Shown here one piece after another: positions 8,601 through 16,350 of a stretch of 45,907 nucleotides of DNA. Made by a program: the position numbers and the translations under genes. The notes beneath the pieces were generated by a model that saw only the letters and a program-made list of their open reading frames with translations, had not been told where the DNA came from and searched no databases. Each line of letters begins with the position of its first letter. The first letter of the stretch is position 1. Source of the DNA: an uncultured Bacteroidales bacterium (GTDB lineage: Bacteria; Bacteroidota; Bacteroidia; Bacteroidales; Paludibacteraceae). The stretch lies in the NCBI GenBank assembly GCA_937915765.1, contig CALGHE010000085.1, positions 1 through 45,907 of the forward strand, written 5' to 3'.

Positions 8601-9640
8601 TTGTCAAGGACAATGGTGTGGGCATTCCGCCTGAAAGTCTGGGCAAGATTTTTAACCGTTTCTTTCAGAACTCTCCGTCAGACACTTCTATCGGCACAGG
8701 TATCGGCCTCTCTATAATCAAGGAGTTCGTGACGCTTATGGAGGGTGACGTGGATGTTGACAGCGTTGTTGGCGAAGGCACAAAGTTCACAATCCATTTG
8801 CCTGTAATATTGCCGGAACAAAGGACGGAGGATGTGCCGGAGCAGGACAAGGCGGAGGGCGATATTGACGTTAAGAAGGAGCGTAAGATATTGCTGGTTG
8901 CGGAGGATAATGCAGATTTGCGCCGTTTTGTGGTTTCCTCTTTCGAAGGCGAGTATGATGTGCGTCAGGCTGAAGACGGAGCGGCGGCGTTCGACTTGGC
9001 TCTTGAGATTATTCCGGACGCTGTCATCACGGACTTTATAATGCCTAAGATGTGCGGAGACGAGCTTTGCCGAAAACTTAAAAAGAATGAACGGACCTCT
9101 CATATTCCGATAATACTGCTTACTGCGGTGACATCTAAAGATACGGAGCTGGAGGGATTGAAGGCAGGAGCGGACGATTATATAACCAAGCCGTTTGACA
9201 TTAATATGCTTCGACAGAAGTTGGAGAACCTTATTCAGATGCAGGAGAATCTGCGCAAGAGGTTTAAGTGCGACATGATACTTGAACCTACCAACGTGAC
9301 GCTGGTGTCGCCAGACGAGCGTTTCTTGAATAAGATGATGGAGGTTGTGGAAAAGTATATTTCAGACCCGGAACTTGATATAGAGAAATTTGCTCAGGAG
9401 GTTGGCGTGAGCCGTATGCAGCTGTACCGAAAGGTTGACGCGCTGACAAATATGACGGTCAAGGAGTTTATCCGAAATGTGAGAATAAAGAGGGCGTATC
9501 AGCTGCTTGAGCAAAATACGCTCACGGTGTCGGAGGTTGCATACGAGGTTGGATTTAAGGATATTGCATACTTCCGCAAATGCTTCAAGGCTCAGATGGG
9601 CATAAATCCGTCAGAGGTTGCAAAGGGTGATGCAGAATGA
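5666..9640 (+). CDS. Hybrid two-component system sensor/regulator (HTCS)
   Basis: A 1324-residue single-chain regulator joining periplasmic sensing to DNA binding. In order: signal peptide (1-21); two seven-bladed Reg_prop propellers (about 25-690), with many repeats of the pattern D-x-x-G-x-[IL]-W-[IVF]-G-T; a Y_Y_Y domain (about 697-766); one membrane helix (about 768-795); HisKA with phospho-acceptor His827 in SHELRTPL; HATPase (NLLSNAIKYT at about 938, DNGVGIP, GTGIGLSI); a receiver with phospho-acceptor Asp1123 in TDFIMPKM and Lys1175 in TKPF; and an AraC-type helix-turn-helix (about 1225-1320). All catalytic residues are present. HTCS proteins normally control a neighbouring polysaccharide-utilisation locus, but here the flanks are radA and cell-wall genes, so the ligand and regulon are unknown. 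A bidirectional terminator follows at once. Confidence 0.97.
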   Translation: MNRFLLFFLMLICCVIDCYATALISSRFDNFSQKDGLSNNVVQCVFQDKSGLMWFGTSQGLNMYDGYRFKIHRNAEGDESSIRGNLVRCVFQDSKGRFWVGTESGGLNSFDVRRELFSSVKMENGEGSYSANCIEEDADGRIWVGTEQGLAFLNEKGNLEFYIVKSPGYEGVADIRDIHIDVNGNIWLASTRQGLCFLSPKDGTFKEIPLEGGFSDADEVQTVYQSKDGTIWVGTYYSGVFMVNPNNFEAKILETFPFSERVSTVRAIIEDNEGILWFGTRGGLVGYDRKEKRYGKFVNDIDNEITLVHNSIIDLFIDSKGDLWIGTRGGISYKNQEKQNFRLIREAKNDNRYLNNDEVYALAECRQNGEVWIGTESGGINILNLKTNSFSYVTKENGGLTSDCIKCFLDNGDCFWVGTYMGGVNVVDKRTKRVRRVFRHSEDDASLSSDKVWDIQKDSEGRIWLATSKGVDMYNSETGKFTHYKHIAHNVETYWVREDKDKDLWIGTLDEVIIYNPEKDKVTRFTERTRSFLQDLNGEYWLGTNSKGLALYDKHTGAIKYYTEKDGLANNHVQTISESKDGALWITTMNGLSKFDKVKKSFKNYDGYDGLQDAQFLYNAAYKLSDGNLVVGGINGLNIFDPLKVKANFFVPPVMITDFRIFNKPVSIGEEIDRNILYCDKIKLQYNQNMFSFQFAALSYSKSGKNQYCYMMKGFDNDWISSGNKNYATYTNLNPGTYRFYVKGANCDSKWNEEIKSVEVEICPPFWLTWWFKLLLVALVAGVIFAVMRFYIHKTKLDNELMFEKTRSRKLHEIEMIKTNFFTNISHELRTPLTLILGPLSQIISKKNIDEDVRAQAVLAEKNANMLLKLVNQLLDYRKVESGKLQLHMSAGDLVPYVDSVVRSFSNLAESKKIKLKFTPLVEELEIQFDEDKINKILNNLLSNAIKYTEEGGLIEVCLNKKEQYKFESEVVADCYEIIVKDNGVGIPPESLGKIFNRFFQNSPSDTSIGTGIGLSIIKEFVTLMEGDVDVDSVVGEGTKFTIHLPVILPEQRTEDVPEQDKAEGDIDVKKERKILLVAEDNADLRRFVVSSFEGEYDVRQAEDGAAAFDLALEIIPDAVITDFIMPKMCGDELCRKLKKNERTSHIPIILLTAVTSKDTELEGLKAGADDYITKPFDINMLRQKLENLIQMQENLRKRFKCDMILEPTNVTLVSPDERFLNKMMEVVEKYISDPELDIEKFAQEVGVSRMQLYRKVDALTNMTVKEFIRNVRIKRAYQLLEQNTLTVSEVAYEVGFKDIAYFRKCFKAQMGINPSEVAKGDAE

Positions 9641-9641
9641 T

Positions 9642-9668
9642 AAAAAGCCGCAGTGACGCGGCTTTTTT
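9642..9668. terminator. Bidirectional intrinsic terminator between HTCS and NlpC/P60 genes
   Basis: Stem AGCCGC (9646-9651) / GCGGCT (9658-9663) with a 6-nt loop, an A tract before and a T tract after. It can therefore end transcription of the HTCS gene on plus and of the cell-wall operon on minus. Confidence 0.85.
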
Positions 9669-9695
9669 ATGTGTTTTGCAGAGACGCGCCTTCTG

Positions 9696-10478
9696 TTATT
9701 TCATAATCTTCAGCGTCTGTCCCAACGATATGTTGTTGCCATCCAGACTGTTCCACCTCTGAAGCTCTTCGACTGTGCAGCCGTATCTTTTTGAGATGTT
9801 GTAAAGTGTGTCGCCTTTCTGCACAATGTGTTCGCTGAAACTGCGGTTCTGCGTTGCTGGAGCGTCGGCTCTGTCTTTAGTTTCTTCTTTAAGCTCTTCA
9901 AGTTCTTCTTCCTGCTCCTTGGCACGTTTTTCAGCCTCTTTCAGCTCTTTTTTCCGAGCTTTCGCGATGCGTTTCAGTTCCTTGAGGATTTTTCTGTCGG
10001 TCGTTATCCTTCGGGCGGTTTTGTATCTTTTTTTGAAGTATTCAACGTCGCCGTTTTCAACTATGATTCCGGAGGAAGTGGAGGCGTGAATAAACTTGAA
10101 CGATTTGCCAGAGCCTTTCTCAACAACTATGCCGACGTGCCCGATTTTGCGTCCTTTAGAGCCTTTGAAAAAGACGAGGTCGCCGGGCTTTAAATTTCGC
10201 CTTCTGACGCGCTCGCCATTGTCGGCTTGCTCTTTGGACGAACGGTTCAGCGTTATTCCGAGGTGCTTGTAGCAGAAGCGCGTGAAGCCGGAACAGTCGA
10301 ACGCATAAGGGCCCTCTTTACCGCTTTGGTAAGGCTTTTTCAGCTGTTTTTCGGCTATGTTCAGCATCTCTTCTATCGAAGAGACCTGCGGCACGTCCGA
10401 AAACGGTTCGTAGCCAGCCGACAAAGGAAGGCTGACGAGAACGAGTAACGTTGACAGTATTATCTTTAGTCTGTTCAT
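9696..10478 (-). CDS. NlpC/P60 endopeptidase with C-terminal LysM
   Basis: A 260-residue exported peptidoglycan hydrolase. Residues 1-21 form a Sec signal peptide (hydrophobic run ending SLPLSAG). The NlpC/P60 domain (about 35-150) cleaves peptide cross-bridges or stems; catalytic Cys62 sits in YAFDCSGFTRFCY and the His in GHVGIV (about 117), with a further HAS motif nearby. A highly charged Lys/Glu helix (about 165-205, repeated ELKE/EEEL units) acts as a linker, probably coiled coil. A single LysM domain (about 217-259: QKGDTLYNISKRYG, NISLGQTLKI) binds glycan. It is the last gene of the operon with the GT51 protein and NnrDE, 16 bases after the latter, and is followed by a terminator. Putting the enzyme beside a glycan polymerase fits wall remodelling. 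Confidence 0.93.
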   Translation of the reverse strand: MNRLKIILSTLLVLVSLPLSAGYEPFSDVPQVSSIEEMLNIAEKQLKKPYQSGKEGPYAFDCSGFTRFCYKHLGITLNRSSKEQADNGERVRRRNLKPGDLVFFKGSKGRKIGHVGIVVEKGSGKSFKFIHASTSSGIIVENGDVEYFKKRYKTARRITTDRKILKELKRIAKARKKELKEAEKRAKEQEEELEELKEETKDRADAPATQNRSFSEHIVQKGDTLYNISKRYGCTVEELQRWNSLDGNNISLGQTLKIMK

Positions 10479-10494
10479 GATTTGTGCGTCCGTT

Positions 10495-12015
10495 TTAATT
10501 ATGATACATTTCAGCGATGGAGCAGTGCTTCGGACATATCTCCGGAGTTATGTTCTCAATGAGAGTCGAGGCTGTTACTGCTTCGTTTTTGGCGGCAAGG
10601 CCATGGGCAAAGACTGCGCATGTTGCAGCGTCTATAGGCGAGTGCCTCTGTGCAAGAAGAGATAGTATCATGCCTGTCAGCACATCTCCGCTACCAGCGG
10701 TGGCGAGAGCCGGAGTGCCGGTTGAATTGAAGCGTACCGAGCCATCTGGAGAGGCTATGCTGGTGTACGCGCCTTTAAGCACGACAATCACATTATGCTT
10801 CTTGGCAAACTCAATCTGCTTTTCAAGTCTTTCGAAACTGTGAGAAGACGGTGTTGTCAGCCGGTCAAACTCCTTAGGGTGCGGAGTGAGAATAGTGTTG
10901 TGCGGAAGGTATCTTAGCAGTTCTCTGTTTTCGCTCAGCAGATTTAGAGCGTCTGCGTCAATCACCATCTGTCCGGAATACAGCTTCAGAGCCTTTTCCA
11001 AAGCCGCCTTGCTTTTCTCTGACTTGCTTAAGCCGGGACCTATTCCCACAGCGTTGTATTTTGCTATGTCGCCTATATTTGAAAAGCAAAACTCGTCATC
11101 GTCAACTTCGGCGAGGGCTTCTGGAACAGAGATTTGCATTATCTCGTAACCTTTTCGAGGAATGTGAGCGGTTAGCAGTCCGCAGCCAAATTTCATGCAC
11201 GCTTTTGCGGCTAAGACGGCGGCGCCCATCATGCCGTAAGAGCCGGCTATGAGGTAGGCGTGCCCGAATGTGCCTTTGTGCGAGAATCTGGATATGTGTT
11301 TCGCGCAGAACGGAGTGCTGTTGCAAAACGAGTACGGAGAACTTAACTTGTGTGAAACTTCCTTGGCGATACCTATGTCTATTATCGTGAATCCGTTTGG
11401 CAAAAACTTCTCGTTCTCCGCCATGAAGAGAGATATTTTTGGAGCGTTGAACGTGTATAGTTCAGATGCCTTGACTATAGTTTCAAGATTGTTGCTGCGG
11501 TTGTCCTCGCCGTAAAGTCCGGAAGGCATGTCTATGGATATTACGTGGCAATCGCTGCGGTTAATCATCATGACGTATTCGGCAAACGTGCCTTCGAGCG
11601 GCCTGTTCAGACCCGACCCGAACAGTCCGTCTATGATTATGTCGGTCCCGCTCAAGTCAACAGGCGCGTATGTCTTTGTCTCTGTCAGAATGTGACCGTA
11701 TTTTTTTTCAAGGTTTTCTTTTGCGCATGCGCAGTCTGATGTTAAGGAACATTTTGGATTTATGAGGTGAACGCTTATGTCGCAGACCCCGTTTTCCATC
11801 AGCAGTCTGGCCAGCACAAGAGCGTCGCCGCCGTTGTTCCCCGGTCCGGCGAAGATTGTTATGCGCTTGCTTCTTATACGCTCCTTATGCTTCTCCATTA
11901 TGGCTCTGAACATGTTGCCGGCCGCACGTTCCATAAGTTCGTATGACGATATGCCTTCGAACGCGGTTTGCAATGAGTCGAGCTCTCTTATCTGAGCAGC
12001 TTTAAATATCTTCAT
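10495..12015 (-). CDS. nnrDE: Bifunctional NAD(P)H-hydrate epimerase / ADP-dependent dehydratase
   Basis: A 506-residue fused enzyme that repairs hydrated NAD(P)H. The N-terminal YjeF_N half (about 1-215) is the epimerase converting R- to S-NAD(P)HX; it begins MKIFKAAQIRELD and carries FAGPGNNGGDALVLARLL and the DGLFGSGL motif. The C-terminal ribokinase-like carbohydrate-kinase half (about 235-500) is the dehydratase, with GPGLSKSEKS, VIDADALNLL, TPHPKEFDRL and the signature TAGSGDVLTGMI. The fusion and length are normal for bacteria. It sits between the GT51 transglycosylase (6 bases upstream) and the NlpC/P60 gene (16 bases downstream), which implies cotranscription but not an obvious functional link. 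Confidence 0.96.
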   Translation of the reverse strand: MKIFKAAQIRELDSLQTAFEGISSYELMERAAGNMFRAIMEKHKERIRSKRITIFAGPGNNGGDALVLARLLMENGVCDISVHLINPKCSLTSDCACAKENLEKKYGHILTETKTYAPVDLSGTDIIIDGLFGSGLNRPLEGTFAEYVMMINRSDCHVISIDMPSGLYGEDNRSNNLETIVKASELYTFNAPKISLFMAENEKFLPNGFTIIDIGIAKEVSHKLSSPYSFCNSTPFCAKHISRFSHKGTFGHAYLIAGSYGMMGAAVLAAKACMKFGCGLLTAHIPRKGYEIMQISVPEALAEVDDDEFCFSNIGDIAKYNAVGIGPGLSKSEKSKAALEKALKLYSGQMVIDADALNLLSENRELLRYLPHNTILTPHPKEFDRLTTPSSHSFERLEKQIEFAKKHNVIVVLKGAYTSIASPDGSVRFNSTGTPALATAGSGDVLTGMILSLLAQRHSPIDAATCAVFAHGLAAKNEAVTASTLIENITPEICPKHCSIAEMYHN

Positions 12016-12021
12016 AAATCT

Positions 12022-13995
12022 CTATTTTTTTCTTTTAAAAATGTTGAAAAAGTTTTTGAACACAGACGGCTTCTCTTCTTTTTCGGAGAGGTCAGGGAAA
12101 TAATCTTTCGCTTTGCCTTTCAGTTCCACCTCAGGCTTCAGTTTTCTGAACTCTCTGTCAGATATGTATCCGTGTTTGTGCAGCCTGCCGCCGACAACCT
12201 CGTAATAGTTCGTGTGATACTCCTTCAGCGTTCCGTCTTCGTTGAAAGACCATTTGAATTTTTTCGGACGAGGAATGATGCTTGCCATGAATATGGCTTC
12301 GGCAGGCGACAGGTCGTCGCAGCTTTTGTCAAAATAGAACTTGGCTGCCTCTTCCGCTCCGTATATGTTTGGGCCCCATTCAATTATGTTGAGATATGTC
12401 TCGTACATTCGTTCTTTCGTGACGAGGCGGTTGTTCTCTATCAGCCACACTATCATCATTTCCTCGAGTTTCCTCATCATGGTTTTGTTGCGGCTGAGAA
12501 AAACGTTTTTCACGAGCTGCATAGATATGGTGCTGCCTCCTCTTGCGAAACGTTTCTCTTTGATGTTTCTTATCATGGATTCGCGTATGGCGCTTTCGAG
12601 AAATCCTTTGTGGTGGAAGAAGTGTCCGTCTTCGGAAAACATCACAGCTCCGCGCAGGCAAGGCGAGATGTCGTCGAGCTTGCGGAAGTTCGGGTTCTCT
12701 TCTCCTACCACAAAACTTCTGGCGAGTTCACCCTTTTCGTAAGCGTTGTAGGTGAACGGCTGCTGCATCATTCTGAAGTCTGTTGCGCCAAACTGCTCAA
12801 TCTTGAAGTCGTGCTTGTTTAAGCAAGAGTATAGTTTTAGGCTGTCAACGTTATCAAAATTTATATTGAGATAAAATTTGTAGTCGAGAGAGCCTGATGT
12901 CTTTATGCCTTCGAGGTTGGAGAACATCCCGCTTGGGATAGAAGAGAAAAGGTCGTCTGCAGGAAACTTGTCTTTGCAGACGGATACGGTAAGTTCTGTT
13001 TCCGGCTTAGTCTTGACTCTTATGTACGGACTGAACGTAAGTTTGTTGAAATGAACGACAGATGAGCTGTCCAGCTCTATGCAGTCGTTACGAGCGTTCA
13101 GTATGTAGTCTATGGACATGTCTTCAAAAAGAAGTTCTTTTTCGGATATTCGCCAGTGTTCTACGCAGAGATTCTTCACCGCAAGGTTTCCACCTATCTG
13201 TGTCCATTCCGTCTTGTCTGCCAATGCGTTGAAATCAAGCTGCACTGTGTCAAACGCCACGGTCATATCATATTTGTATTTGATGTAGGGCAGTGCCACC
13301 TTGTTGTTTTTTGGTGCGAAGATTTTGCAGTGCAGACTTTTGTCTGTGTGCCTGAAAGTTCCGTCAAGCGTGAACTCTTGCAACGTGGAGTCTTCGGAAA
13401 AGATCAGGTCTGTGGTGAATTTGTTGTTGTCAACTTTCAGCTCAGGAGTCATGAGCGTCGCATTGTAAGTCGGGCTTTGCGCGCTCATGCGGATGTTCGT
13501 GGCGGCAAAATCTTCCGGCACAAGCCTGAAAATCGTTGAGAGCATATTAGAAAAACGTTCAGAGTAGCTCTTTTTCTGAGTGTCGTCTTTAGATTGGACA
13601 GACTTGTTCTCGCCCTTTTTGAAAAGAGGGTCGAAGTTCCGTTGCTTTCCGTTATCTGTAAGTCTTACGCTTAAGCTGTCGATGTGCAGTTTGCTTACTT
13701 TTATTCTTCCTTTTATTAATTCCCAAAGCGAAATTTCGGCACAAACAGACCCGACTGTCGAAAGTGTGTCGCAGCCTGCCGGAACAACAGCTATGTCAGA
13801 AAGGCAAATTCCGTTCAGCCCTTGCATGTTGAGGCTCTCATACGAAATCTTGACATTGCGTTTGACTTCAACCTCGGAAAGTTTTTCAGATAGTACTGAC
13901 GCAATTATAGAATCGCGTTGCAAATATGCGTAAGTTGCTGCCGAAAAGATAGCCAGCAGCAGAATTGTTAATATGATATAAAATGTCTTTTTCAT
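12022..13995 (-). CDS. AsmA-like / GT51 peptidoglycan transglycosylase (no transpeptidase)
   Basis: A 657-residue inner-membrane protein with one N-terminal membrane anchor (about 5-25). Residues about 30-400 have the pattern of AsmA-family proteins: a short N-terminal helix, then beta-rich repeats such as LNGICLSDIAVVP, LWELIKGRIKVSKLHID and a NFDPLF step. The C-terminal part (about 430-600) is a GT51 glycosyltransferase that polymerises lipid II: motif 1 FSEDGHFFHHKG with catalytic Glu about 453, motif 2 ARGGSTISMQLVKN, motif 3 RKLEEM, motif 4 TKERMYETYLNIIEWG, motif 5 around AAKFYF, and LSPAEAIFMASIIPRPK. No penicillin-binding transpeptidase domain follows, so this is a monofunctional polymerase with an unusual extension. 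It heads the operon with nnrDE and the NlpC/P60 gene and is divergent from tgt. The GT51 call is firm; the AsmA-like reading is by eye. Confidence 0.9.
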   Translation of the reverse strand: MKKTFYIILTILLLAIFSAATYAYLQRDSIIASVLSEKLSEVEVKRNVKISYESLNMQGLNGICLSDIAVVPAGCDTLSTVGSVCAEISLWELIKGRIKVSKLHIDSLSVRLTDNGKQRNFDPLFKKGENKSVQSKDDTQKKSYSERFSNMLSTIFRLVPEDFAATNIRMSAQSPTYNATLMTPELKVDNNKFTTDLIFSEDSTLQEFTLDGTFRHTDKSLHCKIFAPKNNKVALPYIKYKYDMTVAFDTVQLDFNALADKTEWTQIGGNLAVKNLCVEHWRISEKELLFEDMSIDYILNARNDCIELDSSSVVHFNKLTFSPYIRVKTKPETELTVSVCKDKFPADDLFSSIPSGMFSNLEGIKTSGSLDYKFYLNINFDNVDSLKLYSCLNKHDFKIEQFGATDFRMMQQPFTYNAYEKGELARSFVVGEENPNFRKLDDISPCLRGAVMFSEDGHFFHHKGFLESAIRESMIRNIKEKRFARGGSTISMQLVKNVFLSRNKTMMRKLEEMMIVWLIENNRLVTKERMYETYLNIIEWGPNIYGAEEAAKFYFDKSCDDLSPAEAIFMASIIPRPKKFKWSFNEDGTLKEYHTNYYEVVGGRLHKHGYISDREFRKLKPEVELKGKAKDYFPDLSEKEEKPSVFKNFFNIFKRKK

Positions 13996-14016
13996 AAAAA
14001 AGAATCAATAATTTCA

Positions 14017-14024
14017 CAAAATTA
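14017..14024 (-). promoter_or_regulatory. Candidate -7 element for the GT51 operon
   Basis: Minus-strand TAATTTTG matches TAnnTTTG and lies 21 bases upstream of the ATG at 13995. The divergent tgt gene has a weaker near-match, GATATTTG, at 14057-14064, about 36 bases before its ATG. Confidence 0.45.
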
Positions 14025-14100
14025 GCAAAAAATAAAATTCTTTGAAAAAAAAGAGCGATATTTGCAAAATAGCAAAAAGAATTATTCAAAGTAGTGCCGA

Positions 14101-15231
14101 ATGAAGTTTGAACTTTTACATACCGATTTGCAAAGTAAGGCAAGAGCGGGAAAGATATATACAGATCATGGCGAGATTGAGACGCCTATTTTTATGCCGG
14201 TGGGTACGCTTGGCTCTGTCAAGGGGGTGCATCAGCGCGAACTGGAGAGCGATATTATGGCTCAAATCATATTGGGCAACACGTATCACCTTTATTTGCG
14301 TCCGGGGCTTGACGTTCTGGAGAAGGCCGGCGGGCTGCATAAGTTCAACGGCTGGAGCCGGCCGATTCTTACTGATAGCGGCGGGTTTCAGGTCTTTTCG
14401 CTTTCCGGTATGCGAAAACTTACGGAAGAGGGGGCTGTGTTCCGTTCGCATATAGATGGTTCTAAGCATATTTTCACGCCGGAAAATGTGGTTGACACTC
14501 AGCGTATTATCGGTGCAGACATCATAATGGCTCTTGATGAGTGCACTCCTGGCACGGCCGATTTCAATTACGCGCGCAAGTCTATGGAGATGACTCACAG
14601 GTGGCTGGACAGAGGGTTGGACCGATTTAAGGCGACGGAACCCAAGTATGGTTATCAGCAGACGTTCTTTCCTATTGTGCAAGGATGCACGTTTAAGGAC
14701 CTGAGGAGAAAGTCGGCGGAGTATATCGCTTCCAAGGATTGTGACGGAAACGCTATCGGCGGACTTGCTGTCGGTGAGCCGGCAGAGGTCATGTATGAGA
14801 TGATTGAGGTTGTGAATGAGATTCTGCCGGAAAATAAGCCGAGGTATCTGATGGGGGTTGGCACTCCTATAAATATTTTGGAGGCGATAGAGAGAGGGGT
14901 TGATATGTTCGACTGTGTTATGCCTACGCGTAACGGACGAAACGGTATGCTTTTCACTCAAAAGGGCATCATAAATATAAAAAACAATAAGTGGAAGGAT
15001 GACTTCTCTCCGATTGACCCGGACGGTACTTCTTTTGTGGACACGTTCTACACAAAGGCTTATCTGCGTCATCTTTTTGTCTCTCAGGAACTTCTGGCCT
15101 TGCAAATTGCCTCGATTCATAACCTTGCGTTCTATTTGTGGCTGGTGAAGGAGGCTCGGAAGCATATCTTGGCGGGCGATTTTTCTGAATGGAAAAGGAT
15201 TATGGTGCCAATGTTAGGTAACAGACTTTAA
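14101..15231 (+). CDS. tgt: tRNA-guanine transglycosylase
   Basis: A 376-residue TIM-barrel enzyme that exchanges guanine-34 of GUN-anticodon tRNAs for preQ1 in queuosine synthesis. Family motifs: TPIFMPVGTLGSVKG (about 29-43), GNTYHLYLRPG, the active-site LTDSGGFQVFSL (about 90-101) with base-binding Asp, DECTPG (about 144), GGLAVGEP and the nucleophile-containing MFDCVMPTRNGRNG (about 278-291). In the E. coli enzyme a zinc site follows as C-x-C-x-x-C plus a His. Here the equivalent stretch is DPDGTSFVDTFY (306-317) with no cysteine, while the His (340, in IHNLAFY) is kept. I recall other Bacteroidetes Tgt sequences looking alike. The LptF/LptG permease gene follows within 11 bases, a common Bacteroidales pairing. 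Confidence 0.97.
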   Translation: MKFELLHTDLQSKARAGKIYTDHGEIETPIFMPVGTLGSVKGVHQRELESDIMAQIILGNTYHLYLRPGLDVLEKAGGLHKFNGWSRPILTDSGGFQVFSLSGMRKLTEEGAVFRSHIDGSKHIFTPENVVDTQRIIGADIIMALDECTPGTADFNYARKSMEMTHRWLDRGLDRFKATEPKYGYQQTFFPIVQGCTFKDLRRKSAEYIASKDCDGNAIGGLAVGEPAEVMYEMIEVVNEILPENKPRYLMGVGTPINILEAIERGVDMFDCVMPTRNGRNGMLFTQKGIINIKNNKWKDDFSPIDPDGTSFVDTFYTKAYLRHLFVSQELLALQIASIHNLAFYLWLVKEARKHILAGDFSEWKRIMVPMLGNRL

Positions 15232-15242
15232 TTGATGTGGTT

Positions 15243-16325
15243 ATGTTAAAACGATTAGACGTATATATAATTAAAAAGTTCTTAGGAACATTTTTTCTGG
15301 CTATTGCTCTGATTATTAGCATCGCGATAGTTTTTGACGTGTCAGAGAAGATTGATGACTTTATGGAGCATGAGGCTCCTCTCGAAGCGATTGTGTTTGA
15401 CTATTATCTTAATTTCATCCCTTATTTCGCTAATCTTTTCAGTCCGCTGTTCACTTTTATTGCGGTGATTTTCTTTACTTCCAAGTTGGCTAACAACTCT
15501 GAAATCATTGCGATTTTTGCATCCGGAATAAGTTTTCATAGGCTTTTGCGGCCGTATATGATTTCGGCTGGGCTGATTGCGGTGATGTCGTTCTTGCTTA
15601 GCGGTTATGTGATTCCGCCTGCTAATACGGAACGTCTTGATTTTCAGGAGAATTATGTGAAGAAGAAGCGTTCTTCCTCTATCTCTAAAGTGCACATGGA
15701 GGTTAGTCCGGGTGTTATTTTATATATAGAGTCTTATGAGGAGAGCGACGGGAAAAGCAGGGGAATTGGCGCTTCGTTGGAAAAGTTCGACGGCAAGACG
15801 CTTGTGTCTCGTATGACAATGCGCCGCCTGGAGTGGGATACTCTTAATAAATGGACTGCTAAAAATTACATGATTCGCGACTTTGACGGGATGTACGAAA
15901 CGCTGAGAAGGGGTGTCTCTTTGGACACAATCATTCCTGTCGAGCCGTCTGAGTTTTTTGTGTATCCGGGCATGCACGAGCAGATGAACAATCAAGAACT
16001 TAAAGACTACATCGCAAAGCAGAGTAAGCGAGGGGTGGGAAACATAAAGGATTTTGAAATCGAGTATGAAAAGCGTTTCGCGTTTCCTTTTGCTTCGTTC
16101 ATATTGACGTTGATTGGGGTTTCGCTCTCTTCAAAGAAAATTAAGGGGGGAATGGGGCTTAACATCGGTATTGGCCTTTTGTTGAGTTTCACTTATATAA
16201 TGTTTTACACAGTGTCGTCGTCTTTCGCTGTTAGCGGAACGATGTCGCCGTTTGCCGCCGTTTGGTTGCCAAACGTGGTGTACGCTGTGATTGCTGCGGT
16301 TTTATATTACAAAGCTCCTAAGTGA
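15243..16325 (+). CDS. LptF/LptG-family lipopolysaccharide export permease
   Basis: A 360-residue YjgP/YjgQ-family membrane protein, a subunit of the LPS transporter LptB2FG that extracts LPS from the inner membrane. It has N-terminal membrane helices (about 12-32 FLGTFFLAIALIISIAIVF; 55-80; 95-120), a large periplasmic beta-jellyroll-like region (about 125-265), and three C-terminal helices (about 275-360), including FAFPFASFILTLIGVSLSSK and the glycine-rich GGMGLNIGIGLLLSF. The length is normal. I prefer the ATG at 15243 (MLKRLDVYIIKKFLGT, the family N-terminus) over the in-frame GTG at 15237. It lies 11 bases after tgt and is probably cotranscribed. LptF and LptG cannot be told apart by eye. 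Confidence 0.93.
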   Translation: MLKRLDVYIIKKFLGTFFLAIALIISIAIVFDVSEKIDDFMEHEAPLEAIVFDYYLNFIPYFANLFSPLFTFIAVIFFTSKLANNSEIIAIFASGISFHRLLRPYMISAGLIAVMSFLLSGYVIPPANTERLDFQENYVKKKRSSSISKVHMEVSPGVILYIESYEESDGKSRGIGASLEKFDGKTLVSRMTMRRLEWDTLNKWTAKNYMIRDFDGMYETLRRGVSLDTIIPVEPSEFFVYPGMHEQMNNQELKDYIAKQSKRGVGNIKDFEIEYEKRFAFPFASFILTLIGVSLSSKKIKGGMGLNIGIGLLLSFTYIMFYTVSSSFAVSGTMSPFAAVWLPNVVYAVIAAVLYYKAPK

Positions 16326-16350
16326 TGGGGCGATATTGCAAACTAAATAG

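Noticed and set aside
14116..15165. A 349-residue antisense reading across tgt
   Set aside because: It is a shadow of the tgt codons (His/Arg/Leu-rich, no domain). The plus-strand gene carries all Tgt motifs.
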